From IMG/VR virus record IMGVR_UViG_3300031551_000001, positions 1 to 64,000 of that record: DNA of 64,000 nt. One strand, written 5' to 3'. The position numbers and the translations under genes are program-made. The notes under the pieces were generated by a model that did no database searches, was not told the DNA's origin, and saw nothing but the letters and a program-made list of their open reading frames with translations. Below are positions 38,651-48,004 of the stretch, piece by piece (the stretch's first letter is position 1; each line of letters begins with the position of its first letter). Origin of the DNA: a virus.

Positions 38651-38985
38651 TGAATTCACGTAACAAAGGACATACATACGAAAGACAAATACGAAAAGAA
38701 CTTCGTAAATATTATTATACAGATTGTGAAACATCAAGGTATTCATCAAGATATACTGATGATATCGAGCATCGCGATTTCACAAAAACAGGATTTCTTG
38801 GGATACAGGCGAAGGCTCTTGAGCGCACACCGCCATATCATGACATTCTATCTGAAATGCCAGATGATGATAAATACAATGTAATTTTCCATAAAAGAAA
38901 TTACAAAGGAGAAGTCGTGGTAATGAAAAAAGAAGATTTTTATGAGTTACTCGACATAATGTTAGCACATGGAGTAAAAATTTAA
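38650..38985 (+). CDS. PD-(D/E)XK-type nuclease-like protein, 111 aa, GTG start
   Basis: NKGHTYERQIRKELRKYY supplies the conserved N-terminal Glu. TGFLGIQAKALER looks like the 'x-Q-x-K' arm of a PD-(D/E)XK core, as in Holliday-junction resolvase-like proteins. Catalytic Asp could be in YTDDIEHRD. Probably a small DNA resolvase or nuclease. Coupled to the upstream gene. Confidence 0.55.
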   Translation: MNSRNKGHTYERQIRKELRKYYYTDCETSRYSSRYTDDIEHRDFTKTGFLGIQAKALERTPPYHDILSEMPDDDKYNVIFHKRNYKGEVVVMKKEDFYELLDIMLAHGVKI

Positions 38986-38987
38986 TT

Positions 38988-39278
38988 ATGAGCGCAGATA
39001 ATGGAATATATATTGCAAAGTTCCCGGATGGTTATAGGATAACCTGCGCACAGGCTATTGAAAATGTAGATTATTTTCCAGAAGGTTCAAAGAAAAGGAA
39101 AAAAGAACTTAAATCATATTTTGGCGAAAGTGAAATTTATAAAACAGAGCAAGACGCTTTTAATGCTGCTCTTGAATTGTCTGCAAAGATGGAGGAAGAT
39201 GAAGAGGAAAATGGTATGGGATTTTTTGTATTAGAATATGGAATTTGTTATATTGGAGAATATGAGTTGTTTTTATAA
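38988..39278 (+). CDS. Hypothetical phage protein, 96 aa
   Basis: MSADNGIYIAKFPDGYRITC and a following acidic helix are recurrent in phage proteins, also with 'QAIEN'. No known role. Standard length. Confidence 0.8.
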   Translation: MSADNGIYIAKFPDGYRITCAQAIENVDYFPEGSKKRKKELKSYFGESEIYKTEQDAFNAALELSAKMEEDEEENGMGFFVLEYGICYIGEYELFL

Positions 39279-39280
39279 AT

Positions 39281-39778
39281 ATGGGTACATTTGTAGCGTA
39301 TAAAGGAGAGCGAGAATCATATTTAGGATGTTGTGTATCTTATATGGATGATGGTCTTTCGCTTGAAATAGAAAACGTACCCATCATTCGCATAAAAGAT
39401 AAATTACTCATTGGCATTATAAATTCGCAACTATTCCACCAATATCTCCTTGTTGATGCCTTAAACTTTCCCCAATATACTTTCCAATCAATACTTGAAT
39501 CCTTAAGGACAATACCGGAAGAAAAAGAATTTGAAAATATAGAACTTCTTATTGTAACAATAGACGGGAATTTTTTACATTGGAAAGGCGGGGTTCTTTA
39601 CCATGTAAAAAACAACTGGATTGCAATAGGGGACGGAAAAGATTATATAATGGGCGCATTATTCGGGATGAAAAGCATGAGTATTCCAGACAAATCCAAG
39701 CTGGAAATAGCTTTAGACAGTGTAAGGGAGTACAGTAAATATACATCCAAAACAATAAAAATAGAGTCGATTGGATAA
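39281..39778 (+). CDS. Hypothetical protein, 165 aa
   Basis: Opening MGTFVAYKGERESYLGCC suggests an Ntn-hydrolase-like strand pattern, with later GDGKDYIMGALFGMKSM. That pattern ('GgG..yA.Gal..G') is loosely like proteasome-like phage proteins, but the N-terminal nucleophile is not evident. Function uncertain. Confidence 0.55.
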   Translation: MGTFVAYKGERESYLGCCVSYMDDGLSLEIENVPIIRIKDKLLIGIINSQLFHQYLLVDALNFPQYTFQSILESLRTIPEEKEFENIELLIVTIDGNFLHWKGGVLYHVKNNWIAIGDGKDYIMGALFGMKSMSIPDKSKLEIALDSVREYSKYTSKTIKIESIG

Positions 39779-40634
39779 AGACAGAATAATACAAGCCAGA
39801 AATAGCGACATTACCTCTTATTTGGCAACCAAAGGGCTAAAACCAAAAAGTAAAGGATCGTATTGGATGTATATATCTCCACTACCAAACAGACCATCAA
39901 GAGACACAACAGCTTCTCTTGCGGTAAGCAGAAAATTAAATAAATGGAAGGACTTCGGGAACGATGATAATAAATGGAGAGACGTTATAGATTTGGTAAG
40001 AGAGATTGAGGGTTGCGAATTTGGCAGGGCATTAGATATTCTTCTTGGAGAACAGAAAAGTAATGTTCGTATTTTTACGAAAGACACTGCTCCTGACAAG
40101 GAAAATATACTTATTGTAGAAAGAGGGGAAGTCAAGGATGATGATCTAATAAAATATATTGAAAAAAGATGTGTTGATGTGGAAATTGCAAAGAAATATT
40201 GTAAGCAGATTCATGTACAATTTCCAAACTCTAAGAATGGTAAAACTTATAGATTGATCGGTTTCAAGAATAATCTTGGAGGATATGAATTGAGAAATGG
40301 ATTTTTTAAGATAAGCACACGCCCTAAGTGGTTCACGTTGATCGGAGATTATGGTGATAGGTATGTATTCGAGGGATTTTTTGATTTTTTATCATATCTT
40401 ACAATTAATAAGACGAACACTCCTTTTGGTGTTGCTATTATTCTAAACACCCTAACCATGTTTCCTAATGTTTATAAGTATCTGTCCACCGAAGGGAAAA
40501 ATAATTTATATTTAGATAATGATGAAGCAGCGGACAGGGCAATAAAAAAGCTTGATGATGTAGGGATTAAGTATATAGATCACAGAAATAAATATGCTCA
40601 GCATAACGATATAAACGAATACTTGAAATCATGA
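39771..40634 (+). CDS. Toprim-domain primase-like protein, zinc finger lost, 287 aa
   Basis: TTG start 8 nt inside the upstream gene. Residues about 10-90 mimic a CHC2 domain (GSYWMYISPLPNRPSRDTTA) but without the Cys/His ligands. Toprim acidic residues: E201 in VFEGFFDF, D249 and D251 in LYLDNDEAAD. Resembles DnaG-like primases of Bacteroides elements. Primer synthesis is likely the ancestral role; DNA specificity may be altered by loss of zinc. Confidence 0.7.
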   Translation: MDKDRIIQARNSDITSYLATKGLKPKSKGSYWMYISPLPNRPSRDTTASLAVSRKLNKWKDFGNDDNKWRDVIDLVREIEGCEFGRALDILLGEQKSNVRIFTKDTAPDKENILIVERGEVKDDDLIKYIEKRCVDVEIAKKYCKQIHVQFPNSKNGKTYRLIGFKNNLGGYELRNGFFKISTRPKWFTLIGDYGDRYVFEGFFDFLSYLTINKTNTPFGVAIILNTLTMFPNVYKYLSTEGKNNLYLDNDEAADRAIKKLDDVGIKYIDHRNKYAQHNDINEYLKS

Positions 40635-40897
40635 GAAGAACGCTTGTTGTTGATATGAATTTTCCTGATATTATTTTTACATTATTGGTTGGGGAAGATA
40701 ACAGGGTGTTCCACGTGGAACCAAAATTTGATGAACTGCTTCATGCGGATATTTTTCATATTTATGACCAGCACAAAGACGAAGCCACATTCTCTGAGTC
40801 CATCATCTCATTTGATGAGAAAGAAGGTTTAAAGAAAATGACAGAGAAGAATGCTGAATTAAATAAACTTATTGATGAATTTGCTTTGGAATTATGA
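40631..40897 (+). CDS. Hypothetical acidic protein, 88 aa
   Basis: Starts MRRTLVVDMNFPDIIFTL, mixed alpha/beta; ends in a helical, Glu-rich segment. ATGA overlaps with both neighbours. No motif. Confidence 0.65.
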   Translation: MRRTLVVDMNFPDIIFTLLVGEDNRVFHVEPKFDELLHADIFHIYDQHKDEATFSESIISFDEKEGLKKMTEKNAELNKLIDEFALEL

Positions 40898-41655
40898 AAG
40901 GGTTTAGTAAGAAAGGAAAGAAAAATGAGTTTGAGTTGCTAACACCAATTCGAATAAATTTAGATAAATTTAAGATTGGTCCTAAAACTAATAAAGTTTT
41001 AATAGAGGTATTTCCTGAAGATGTAAGAAAAACTGTTGGGGGAATTATAACTTATGGATTAGAATCATATAACTGGGCTGGTTTTGCTACAAGGAGAGGG
41101 ATTGTTATTCAGGCATGTTCTAATATAACCATAGCTGAAGACGATAGAAGCTCTCAAATTTGGGAGTGTGATGTAGAGGTTGGGGAGGGAGATACTGTAT
41201 ATGTAAATCATTTTGATGCATGGAACAGCTATATTTTTACAGATGATAATAAACGAATAATGAGACTTGTTCCTTACAATGCCATACAGTTGGCAATACG
41301 TGGTAACGAGGTAATTATGTGTAACGGCTACGTACTTTATGAGCAGATAGAAGAAAATGACACGTTTATTATTGCCGGGAAAGAAGTAAAGCGGGTTGGT
41401 AAAAAATATATAGAAAATGAAGGGGTGGTAAAGTATGCGGGAAGTTTAAATCGAAAATATCGAATACCTGGTGATAAAAAAGATTTAAAACGTACAGATT
41501 ATGGTACGGAGGAATTAAAAACGGGAGACAGGTTTTTAATTGAAGATCCACGAAAAACATGGGATTTGGAATCTTATGCGTTTGCAATATTTGACAATAG
41601 AAAAATGTACAAAATCGTTCAGAGGTGGAACATATCGGCGATCTACCCAAGCTAG
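40894..41655 (+). CDS. GroES-like co-chaperonin candidate, 253 aa
   Basis: 'KVLIEVFPEDVRKTVGGIIT ... RGIVIQACS ... VGEGDTVYVNHFD ... YNAIQLAIRGNEVIMCNGYV' shows the GroES beta-barrel and the mobile-loop glycine block (GGIIT), with an extra C-terminal domain of about 100 residues. Phage GroES proteins (T4 gp31 type) adapt GroEL to fold the capsid protein; location directly before the packaging genes fits this. Confidence 0.6.
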   Translation: MKGFSKKGKKNEFELLTPIRINLDKFKIGPKTNKVLIEVFPEDVRKTVGGIITYGLESYNWAGFATRRGIVIQACSNITIAEDDRSSQIWECDVEVGEGDTVYVNHFDAWNSYIFTDDNKRIMRLVPYNAIQLAIRGNEVIMCNGYVLYEQIEENDTFIIAGKEVKRVGKKYIENEGVVKYAGSLNRKYRIPGDKKDLKRTDYGTEELKTGDRFLIEDPRKTWDLESYAFAIFDNRKMYKIVQRWNISAIYPS

Positions 41656-41678
41656 TAGTTCTTTTAGTTTTCGTTTTG

Positions 41679-41706
41679 AGCAGAGGCATGTCCTCTGCTT
41701 TTTTTA
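41679..41706 (+). terminator. Rho-independent terminator
   Basis: AGCAGAGG/CCTCTGCT perfect hairpin, 5-nt loop, then seven T that merge with a promoter -7 box. Confidence 0.9.
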
Positions 41707-41712
41707 TCTTTG
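41705..41712 (+). promoter_or_regulatory. Promoter -7 box of the packaging module
   Basis: TATCTTTG 16 nt upstream of the ATG at 41729; the leader AAAACTAACGG is shared with other late promoters. The terminator T-run forms its first base. Confidence 0.65.
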
Positions 41713-41728
41713 CGAAAACTAACGGATT

Positions 41729-42406
41729 ATGGAAGCAGCAAAATTTACCGCAGATGATTTTCGTGATCAGAGATTTAATGTTTTAGCCAATACAGGCAAA
41801 TCGGTATTACAATCATTTCCTGAACTTAAAAAATATAAAGAATTTTCTATTAAGAGGTCAGATGTGGGCGTAGACCCGGATAAATTAATGAAGTATGCTT
41901 TTCTTATGTATTCAGAGAACATACTTTTCAAAACCATCCCAGACTTGCTCAGGAGAAAAAAACAAGCAGCCCTTCTTGCAGGCTTCGAAATACTCGCCAA
42001 AGGAAAGAAATTCCCAAAAAATGTAGAAGAGATATTTTATTGCAGACCACAACCAACATCACTTCTTTTTGTCAGGGTAATTCTACTTAACAGAAGCCCA
42101 ATGTTTGAACAGTATTGTGTGTATGAACAGGCAAGAGCAATAGAAATGGAAAAACTTCTTCGTTCTGATGTTGGCGTGAAGGAGGTGGGAGAAATCAGAA
42201 AAAATATAGAGTCTTTTACAGACGACATGTCAAAACTTAGAGAAAGGTTGTTTTTAGGAGATGATAGCTCTTCTTTGTTAGATGGCTTATATTACGAACT
42301 TGATAATTTTCAATTAGGCATAAGGCCGGAGGAAATAGCTGAAGCTAAATTAAAAGGAACTTTAAAACAAACATTACCAGACCCATACAACTTGAATAAT
42401 GGATAA
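41729..42406 (+). CDS. Hypothetical protein before terminase, small-terminase candidate, 225 aa
   Basis: Helical protein with VDPDKLMKYAFLMYSEN and C-terminal PDPYNLNNG. Its place immediately upstream of terL, with an 8-nt overlap, fits a small terminase subunit, but no HTH is evident. Alternative: a packaging accessory protein. Confidence 0.5.
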   Translation: MEAAKFTADDFRDQRFNVLANTGKSVLQSFPELKKYKEFSIKRSDVGVDPDKLMKYAFLMYSENILFKTIPDLLRRKKQAALLAGFEILAKGKKFPKNVEEIFYCRPQPTSLLFVRVILLNRSPMFEQYCVYEQARAIEMEKLLRSDVGVKEVGEIRKNIESFTDDMSKLRERLFLGDDSSSLLDGLYYELDNFQLGIRPEEIAEAKLKGTLKQTLPDPYNLNNG

Positions 42407-44693
42407 AGCGGAGGCAATAAGGCATAATAGGGGGAAGGTTGATAAGTGGATTCTTGATGGATATTCAAACGCGGATAAATTTATTTATTATAATGTTGAT
42501 GATCCTGATTTACAAAAATTCAAGATAGCATTACCGGAACCGCCAGATTGGAAACTAATAGATAATTATGGTCTACCGGCAAAAGACCAATATTTCCAAT
42601 ACGAGACATACCCTGAAAAGCTGAAGTATGCAGAACGTTCCGTTAGAGAAATGATGAAAAGAAACAGGAGGAAAAATGAATCCCCATTTCTTTTTGAAAG
42701 GAAGATTTATGATGCTTTATGGAAAGAAATAGAAGATAAACCAGATGAGTATATTTCTGAAATTGATTGGATTAGAAGACAGTGGTATTTTAGGGAATTT
42801 GGAAAATGGGTGTTTATTCATGGCAGGCCAACATTTTTAGACGGGTGGCATTTTTTTTATTTGAATTATTGGCGTTTAGAACAGTTAAAAACAAACGAAG
42901 GGAAACCCACATATTGGGAAAGGGATAGGAAATGGTTTCATGCTGTTAGATATTGTTATACAACTACATTAAGCCCGGAGTATAATTCAGACGGAAGTTT
43001 AATATTATATCCAGATGGCACACCTAAGATGAAGGATATGGGTGCAAGAACTGTTTATGGCCCAAATTTTTTAAAAGGCAGAAGGGTTGGAGATAGTAGC
43101 AAGGGAGAGGATGTAGACGCATGCGAAGTCACAAGTAATTTTGAATTTTATAATGGAATTCAGGGGAATAAAGAAAGTACAGCAAGTGGAATATATGAAG
43201 AAAAGTTTTTACTGGGATTTAAGAAAATGCCATTTTTCTTTAGGCCAATGATGGCCAGCTTTAATTTGGTTAGTGAGGCAAGGTTCACATCCCCTGATTT
43301 TATTGGCGGTTTAAATAGTAAAACAGATTATGCTACTACAGCAAAGAGACATTATTATGATTCAAAGAAAATTAATATATTAAATGTTGATGAACTTGGG
43401 AAAACAGAAGGGGAGAGTGTAGACCAGAGACATGATGTACATAAGCGATGCGTTGCTCTCGGTGGAGAAATAGAGGGATTAATTCTGTGCAAGAGTACTG
43501 TGGATGAAATGGAACTGGTATCTGCGAAGGAATTTCAAAAACTTACACGAGCATCTCACTTCCAAGATAGAATGACTAATGGCCAGACAAGATCTGGTTT
43601 AATAAACTTTTATTTTCCTATCTGGGAATCTTATCAGGGTTTTATAGGTCCTTACGGTGAACCCATCATTGACAGCCCTAAAGATTATCAAATTCCTTAT
43701 ATGTCCAGAATTATTAAAAATAAGGAAGAGAAGATAATGGGTTGTAGGGAATATCTTGAAAAAGAGGAGGCAGACATAAGGGCTAGTGGTGACTTGGTGA
43801 GACTTGCGGGCTGGAAGAGGATGACGCCTAAAAGTTTTAGGGATTGTTTTGCTAATACGGGAAGAAACCAGATTTTTAATTCTGATCTTTTAAACGCAAG
43901 GCTTAATTATCTTGAATTTGAAGCTGATGATAAGATAAGACCAGGAGACATTGTTCCTGTTTCCGGTTTTGGTGGTCCTGTTAAATTTGTAGATAATCCT
44001 AATGGAAGATTTAAAATAAGCTGGCTTCCTTCTGAAGAGCGACAAAGCTTGATTATAGAAGATCAGGGTATAAAAAGACCAGTTTATAAAACTTCCTTCA
44101 TAGCATCCGCAGATGCTTATAGGTTAGAAAAAACAGATGGATATAGGGTTTCTGATGGGGGCGGTGCGGTGTATTATAAACATGATCCGAACAGAGACCC
44201 ATCAACAAAACCAGTATCAGAATATGAAACAGCCCGTTTTGTTTGCACATACGTTTATAGACCCCCAACAAGAGATGAATATGCCAGAGACATGCTTAAT
44301 ATGTGCATTTTATATGGGTCCATGATGTACCCTGAAATGAATGTTTCAATTGTAGCAGATAAGTTTATCGAATGGGGCTTTTCCGGTTATCTTTTGTATG
44401 ATGTTGATATAGCTACCGGGAAAATAAAGAACAATCCTGGGTGGACTACCGCAGGCCCAACCGTTAAGGCAAAAATTTTTAATATTATGAGAGACTGGGT
44501 GAATCTTCATTCTACACGTTGCGAACATCCTGAAGTTATCAGAGAGCTTCTGGATATTGAAGGCCCGGATGATATGAAAAACAGGGATTTATTTGTTGCT
44601 ATGGCTGGTTGTTTAATGGGGCAGGAAAGCATGTATGTTGATATTATGAGAACGTTTGAGGATGAAAAAATAGATGTGACAAAGTGGATATAA
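42399..44693 (+). CDS. Terminase large subunit
   Basis: 764 aa. Deviant Walker A in GRRVGDSSKGEDV (about 227-239), Walker B-like INILNVDELGK with D331/E332. C-terminal nuclease: D572 in SADAY, a mid-domain acidic residue near VADKFIEWG, and a final Asp in KNRDLFVAMAG. Drives ATP-dependent packaging of DNA into the procapsid and cuts concatemers. Length matches the long terminases of crAss-like phages. Confidence 0.85.
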   Translation: MDKAEAIRHNRGKVDKWILDGYSNADKFIYYNVDDPDLQKFKIALPEPPDWKLIDNYGLPAKDQYFQYETYPEKLKYAERSVREMMKRNRRKNESPFLFERKIYDALWKEIEDKPDEYISEIDWIRRQWYFREFGKWVFIHGRPTFLDGWHFFYLNYWRLEQLKTNEGKPTYWERDRKWFHAVRYCYTTTLSPEYNSDGSLILYPDGTPKMKDMGARTVYGPNFLKGRRVGDSSKGEDVDACEVTSNFEFYNGIQGNKESTASGIYEEKFLLGFKKMPFFFRPMMASFNLVSEARFTSPDFIGGLNSKTDYATTAKRHYYDSKKINILNVDELGKTEGESVDQRHDVHKRCVALGGEIEGLILCKSTVDEMELVSAKEFQKLTRASHFQDRMTNGQTRSGLINFYFPIWESYQGFIGPYGEPIIDSPKDYQIPYMSRIIKNKEEKIMGCREYLEKEEADIRASGDLVRLAGWKRMTPKSFRDCFANTGRNQIFNSDLLNARLNYLEFEADDKIRPGDIVPVSGFGGPVKFVDNPNGRFKISWLPSEERQSLIIEDQGIKRPVYKTSFIASADAYRLEKTDGYRVSDGGGAVYYKHDPNRDPSTKPVSEYETARFVCTYVYRPPTRDEYARDMLNMCILYGSMMYPEMNVSIVADKFIEWGFSGYLLYDVDIATGKIKNNPGWTTAGPTVKAKIFNIMRDWVNLHSTRCEHPEVIRELLDIEGPDDMKNRDLFVAMAGCLMGQESMYVDIMRTFEDEKIDVTKWI

Positions 44694-44702
44694 AATTATC
44701 CG

Positions 44703-44710
44703 TAAATTTG
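44703..44710 (+). promoter_or_regulatory. Promoter -7 box TAAATTTG before portal gene
   Basis: Matches TAnnTTTG, 15 nt before the ATG at 44726. The leader (GTAAAAATTTTAAAACATG) is nearly the same as that before the 51761 gene, a second leader class. Confidence 0.6.
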
Positions 44711-44725
44711 TAAAAATTTTAAAAC

Positions 44726-47194
44726 ATGCCTTCAATAATTGCTAAGTTATACGAAGACGCGGGGACAAAAAAAGAATACAAAAAAACAGGAAAGTATACC
44801 CTCCCTCTTTACGAAACAATAGACCCAAAGAAAAAAGACACAACAGAATATTGCCGGGACATTACTCGTGCAGCATTTTCTATGCTTATACAGGATAAAA
44901 ATTTTCTTCCTGGTACAGCCTATAGTTATATGCAAACGTTGCGTGATTATGGTAATGGCAACCAAAATGAGTCAAAGTACATTAATATGTTCCTTAATGG
45001 AGCACCCTCTACTTCATCAACCCCCACATCTTCTTCTTCTGATGTGGATGGTGTATGGACAAGCACCGCTAAAGCAAAGAGAAAAGCATTAGAAAATATT
45101 AATACTAAAATAGTAAGTGTTGCTACAAATTTAATGAACGCTATACAGGGGATATTTTCTGTATATGATGAGAATTGTTATGTGAATTCCGTAGATAATT
45201 CTTCCATTGAAGAAGAAGAAAGGAAAATGTATGATATATTGTTTGATGTAAAAAATATTGATTTTTTAAAATCAATAAAAAATCAATACGGCATGGATTT
45301 GAGTGGGGGCAGCCAAATGCCGTCTGATGTTACATTAGAGGAATTGGAGATTTATAAAGATATGGGGGGATTTCGTGGGGAGCATGCTATCGCTGTGGAA
45401 GAGCTTATTAAATATACAGAGTTAATGAGCGATTGGGATTCTATGAAAAAAAGATATGTGAATGATATTGTTAAACTCAATATGATTTCTGGTTTGAGCG
45501 AGTATGATTTGGAGACGTGTGAGGAAAGGTGGAAATATTGTGATCCGGGGAACGTTACTATGCAATATTCTATGGATGGTGGCTTTAAGGACGCAGAATA
45601 TGGTGGTTATTTTGAACTTGTTAAAGTAAGCAAGTTGGTTCAAATGGGATTCCCTTCTAAGGAAATTATTAAATCAGCCAAAAAGTATGCAGGTATGTAT
45701 AATAATATCGCATCTCTTGATTGGGGGAGGTATACTGGGCCATCATCTTATGACAATTCTCTTCTTGATATGCAAGTACCTGTTTATCATCATTTTTGGA
45801 AGGATTGTAATATAGATAGAAAATTAAAGATAAAAGATGGGTATGGTCGGGAAATAAATCATCGAATAGATTTTGGAAAGGAAATAAAACCCATTAGTGA
45901 TTATAGAGCAAAAAAGGGAGTAGAACAATCTGAAATAAAGACCAGAAAAAGGATTGTTTATCAATGTTCTTGGGTAGTTGGCACTGATATGGTTTACAAT
46001 TATGGACCACGACCCAATCAATCCAGAGAAAGCAAAAAAGAACCAATGTTGCCTATTTTTGTTAGGCGAGGGATAAATGATGATCCAACAATGATGTTTG
46101 GATCAATCATAGAAAGTATTATTCCCTATCTTGATAATTTACAAATGGCATGGTTAAAATATCAGGATGCGCTTATTAAATCACATCCGGGTGGATGGGC
46201 ACTAAACTTAAGGTTGCTTAGAAACTTAACTGTTGGCGGAGAGGAAATGTCCGAACTTGAAGCATTTAATATGTTTTATCATACCGGCAGACTTCCTTAT
46301 CAGGACATACCCCTTGGAGAAAGGTATCGTGGAGGAGAAGTATTCCCTATTAAACAGATTGAAGGTAATTTAGGCGCATTGATGGCTGTAACAGCAGAAG
46401 AAATACACAGAAACCTGCAATTCATAGAAAAAGCTACCGGAATAAATCCGGCTCCTCTAGGACAAACACCGCAAGAAGATCAAACAGCCACAGCCACAAG
46501 AATAGCAACAGCAGGAACAAATAATGTTTTAAGACCTTTATTCGATGATATTTTTTCTTTAAAAGAAAAGTTGGCAGATTGTTCTTCTAAAAGAATCCAA
46601 CTTCTTATTCGTAATAATCCGGCCTCTAGAGACGCTTATGATAGGATTATAGGGGGGAGAAAAGTGGAGATGTTAAGGCAGATGGAAAGAAATGGAGCCG
46701 AATATGGGATGTATTTAGAAACCAGGGCTACCGATAAGGAAATACAATCGCTTATGTCGGCAGCAGAAGAAGCATTATCACCGGGAAGGGATGGAAAAAT
46801 ACAAATCAATCTTTCTCAATGGATGTATATATTTGAACAGATACGTTCTGGTGGTAATATTAAAAAGTTATCAAGAGATTTGAGTTTTATGATTCGCAGA
46901 AACGAAGAAATGCAAGCCCAGATAGCAGACAGAAACGTCCAGGCTCAAGCAGGGAGACAGGCAAAACAAGAAAATCTTAAAGCACAGCAAGACCTTATTT
47001 TAAAACAAGCAGATGCTGTTAAGCAAAAAGATGTAGATAACAATAAAGCAAAAAATGAAGCTAAGTTAGAACAATTGAAATCTAACTTGAAATATAAAGA
47101 GAATTTAATGAACACCAAAAAAGAGTTATTAAATGCCATTTCCAACAGACGATACGACAGACAGACTTCTGGAACAGGAGTTGCAGCAAGTTAA
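44726..47194 (+). CDS. Portal protein
   Basis: 822 aa, right after terL, with the mixed helical composition of portals. Central region includes GTDMVYNYGPRPNQSRES, and a long Gln/Asn-rich helical tail at the C-terminus (KQENLKAQQDLILKQADAV) could be the barrel/crown. Forms the dodecameric DNA gateway. Assigned from position and size rather than from a catalytic motif. Its last 62 nt overlap the next gene. Confidence 0.75.
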   Translation: MPSIIAKLYEDAGTKKEYKKTGKYTLPLYETIDPKKKDTTEYCRDITRAAFSMLIQDKNFLPGTAYSYMQTLRDYGNGNQNESKYINMFLNGAPSTSSTPTSSSSDVDGVWTSTAKAKRKALENINTKIVSVATNLMNAIQGIFSVYDENCYVNSVDNSSIEEEERKMYDILFDVKNIDFLKSIKNQYGMDLSGGSQMPSDVTLEELEIYKDMGGFRGEHAIAVEELIKYTELMSDWDSMKKRYVNDIVKLNMISGLSEYDLETCEERWKYCDPGNVTMQYSMDGGFKDAEYGGYFELVKVSKLVQMGFPSKEIIKSAKKYAGMYNNIASLDWGRYTGPSSYDNSLLDMQVPVYHHFWKDCNIDRKLKIKDGYGREINHRIDFGKEIKPISDYRAKKGVEQSEIKTRKRIVYQCSWVVGTDMVYNYGPRPNQSRESKKEPMLPIFVRRGINDDPTMMFGSIIESIIPYLDNLQMAWLKYQDALIKSHPGGWALNLRLLRNLTVGGEEMSELEAFNMFYHTGRLPYQDIPLGERYRGGEVFPIKQIEGNLGALMAVTAEEIHRNLQFIEKATGINPAPLGQTPQEDQTATATRIATAGTNNVLRPLFDDIFSLKEKLADCSSKRIQLLIRNNPASRDAYDRIIGGRKVEMLRQMERNGAEYGMYLETRATDKEIQSLMSAAEEALSPGRDGKIQINLSQWMYIFEQIRSGGNIKKLSRDLSFMIRRNEEMQAQIADRNVQAQAGRQAKQENLKAQQDLILKQADAVKQKDVDNNKAKNEAKLEQLKSNLKYKENLMNTKKELLNAISNRRYDRQTSGTGVAAS

Positions 47195-47888
47195 TCAAGC
47201 TTTAATAGACGCTACAGACGCAGAAGCTATTATGGCTAAACAAGGCAAAACCCTTATGGATTTTGATTTGGCTACGGAGACAATTAATGTTGGTCGAACA
47301 AAAGCAGCGATGAGAGCAGCAGATAATAAGGTAATTTCTATGCAGAGAGCTTCTCGCATAAGTGGTCAGATACCTGTACGCGAAGGAGAATTTGAGGAAA
47401 GAACAGATGTTCCTAAAAATGAAGAACAGGATGAGTATAAGCTGGCCAGAGAGAGAGTTATGTCTGCACAGGACATTTTAACTCCTGCTTTGTTTAAAAA
47501 ACACCCGGAATCAAAGGGTTTATATGAGTCAATTATAAATAGCGACATAATAGACAGGCAGAAATATTTTGAAGATTTGCCGGATTATTATCTAACATCG
47601 GATGAAGCAGCAAAGGCTATGGGCGGAGGTAAAGAGGGGAAGGAAAAATATATGCAATACACTAAAGATATTGGGTTAACCAGCACTTATTTGAACGAGC
47701 AATTTCCTACGTTATATGAGATAGGGGGAGAAAAGGAAACAGACGCGAATCAAATGCTAAAATACGGCTTAAGAAGTGCATCTCTCACAAGGTATAACAC
47801 AGACCAGCCAAGAACACTTGAGAATATTCGTAAAGAACAGGAAAAGGTTAGAAACTATTTGACAACTAAAGGTTATAGGAAAAAGTAA
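47133..47888 (+). CDS. Hypothetical head-associated protein, 251 aa
   Basis: Begins 62 nt inside the portal gene in another frame (MPFPTDDTTDRLLEQELQQV). Helical, with 'EVYMQYTKDIG'-like helical segments and a basic end KGYRKK. Between portal and scaffold, so a packaging, head-completion or inner-head protein is plausible. No motif. Confidence 0.65.
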   Translation: MPFPTDDTTDRLLEQELQQVNQALIDATDAEAIMAKQGKTLMDFDLATETINVGRTKAAMRAADNKVISMQRASRISGQIPVREGEFEERTDVPKNEEQDEYKLARERVMSAQDILTPALFKKHPESKGLYESIINSDIIDRQKYFEDLPDYYLTSDEAAKAMGGGKEGKEKYMQYTKDIGLTSTYLNEQFPTLYEIGGEKETDANQMLKYGLRSASLTRYNTDQPRTLENIRKEQEKVRNYLTTKGYRKK

Positions 47889-47975
47889 GTTGTTCAATTC
47901 CTTATTTATTTGTTTGTTATAAACGTAATTTTTATTGAATAAAGATTAGCGAAAGGGCATTTTTTTTCTTCTACT

Positions 47976-47983
47976 TATCTTTG
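47976..47983 (+). promoter_or_regulatory. Promoter -7 box TATCTTTG before scaffold gene
   Basis: Consensus box 21 nt upstream of the ATG at 48005, with leader AAAAAACTAACGATT. A gene-free 90-nt stretch precedes it. Confidence 0.65.
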
Positions 47984-48004
47984 TACCAGAAAAAACTAAC
48001 GATT

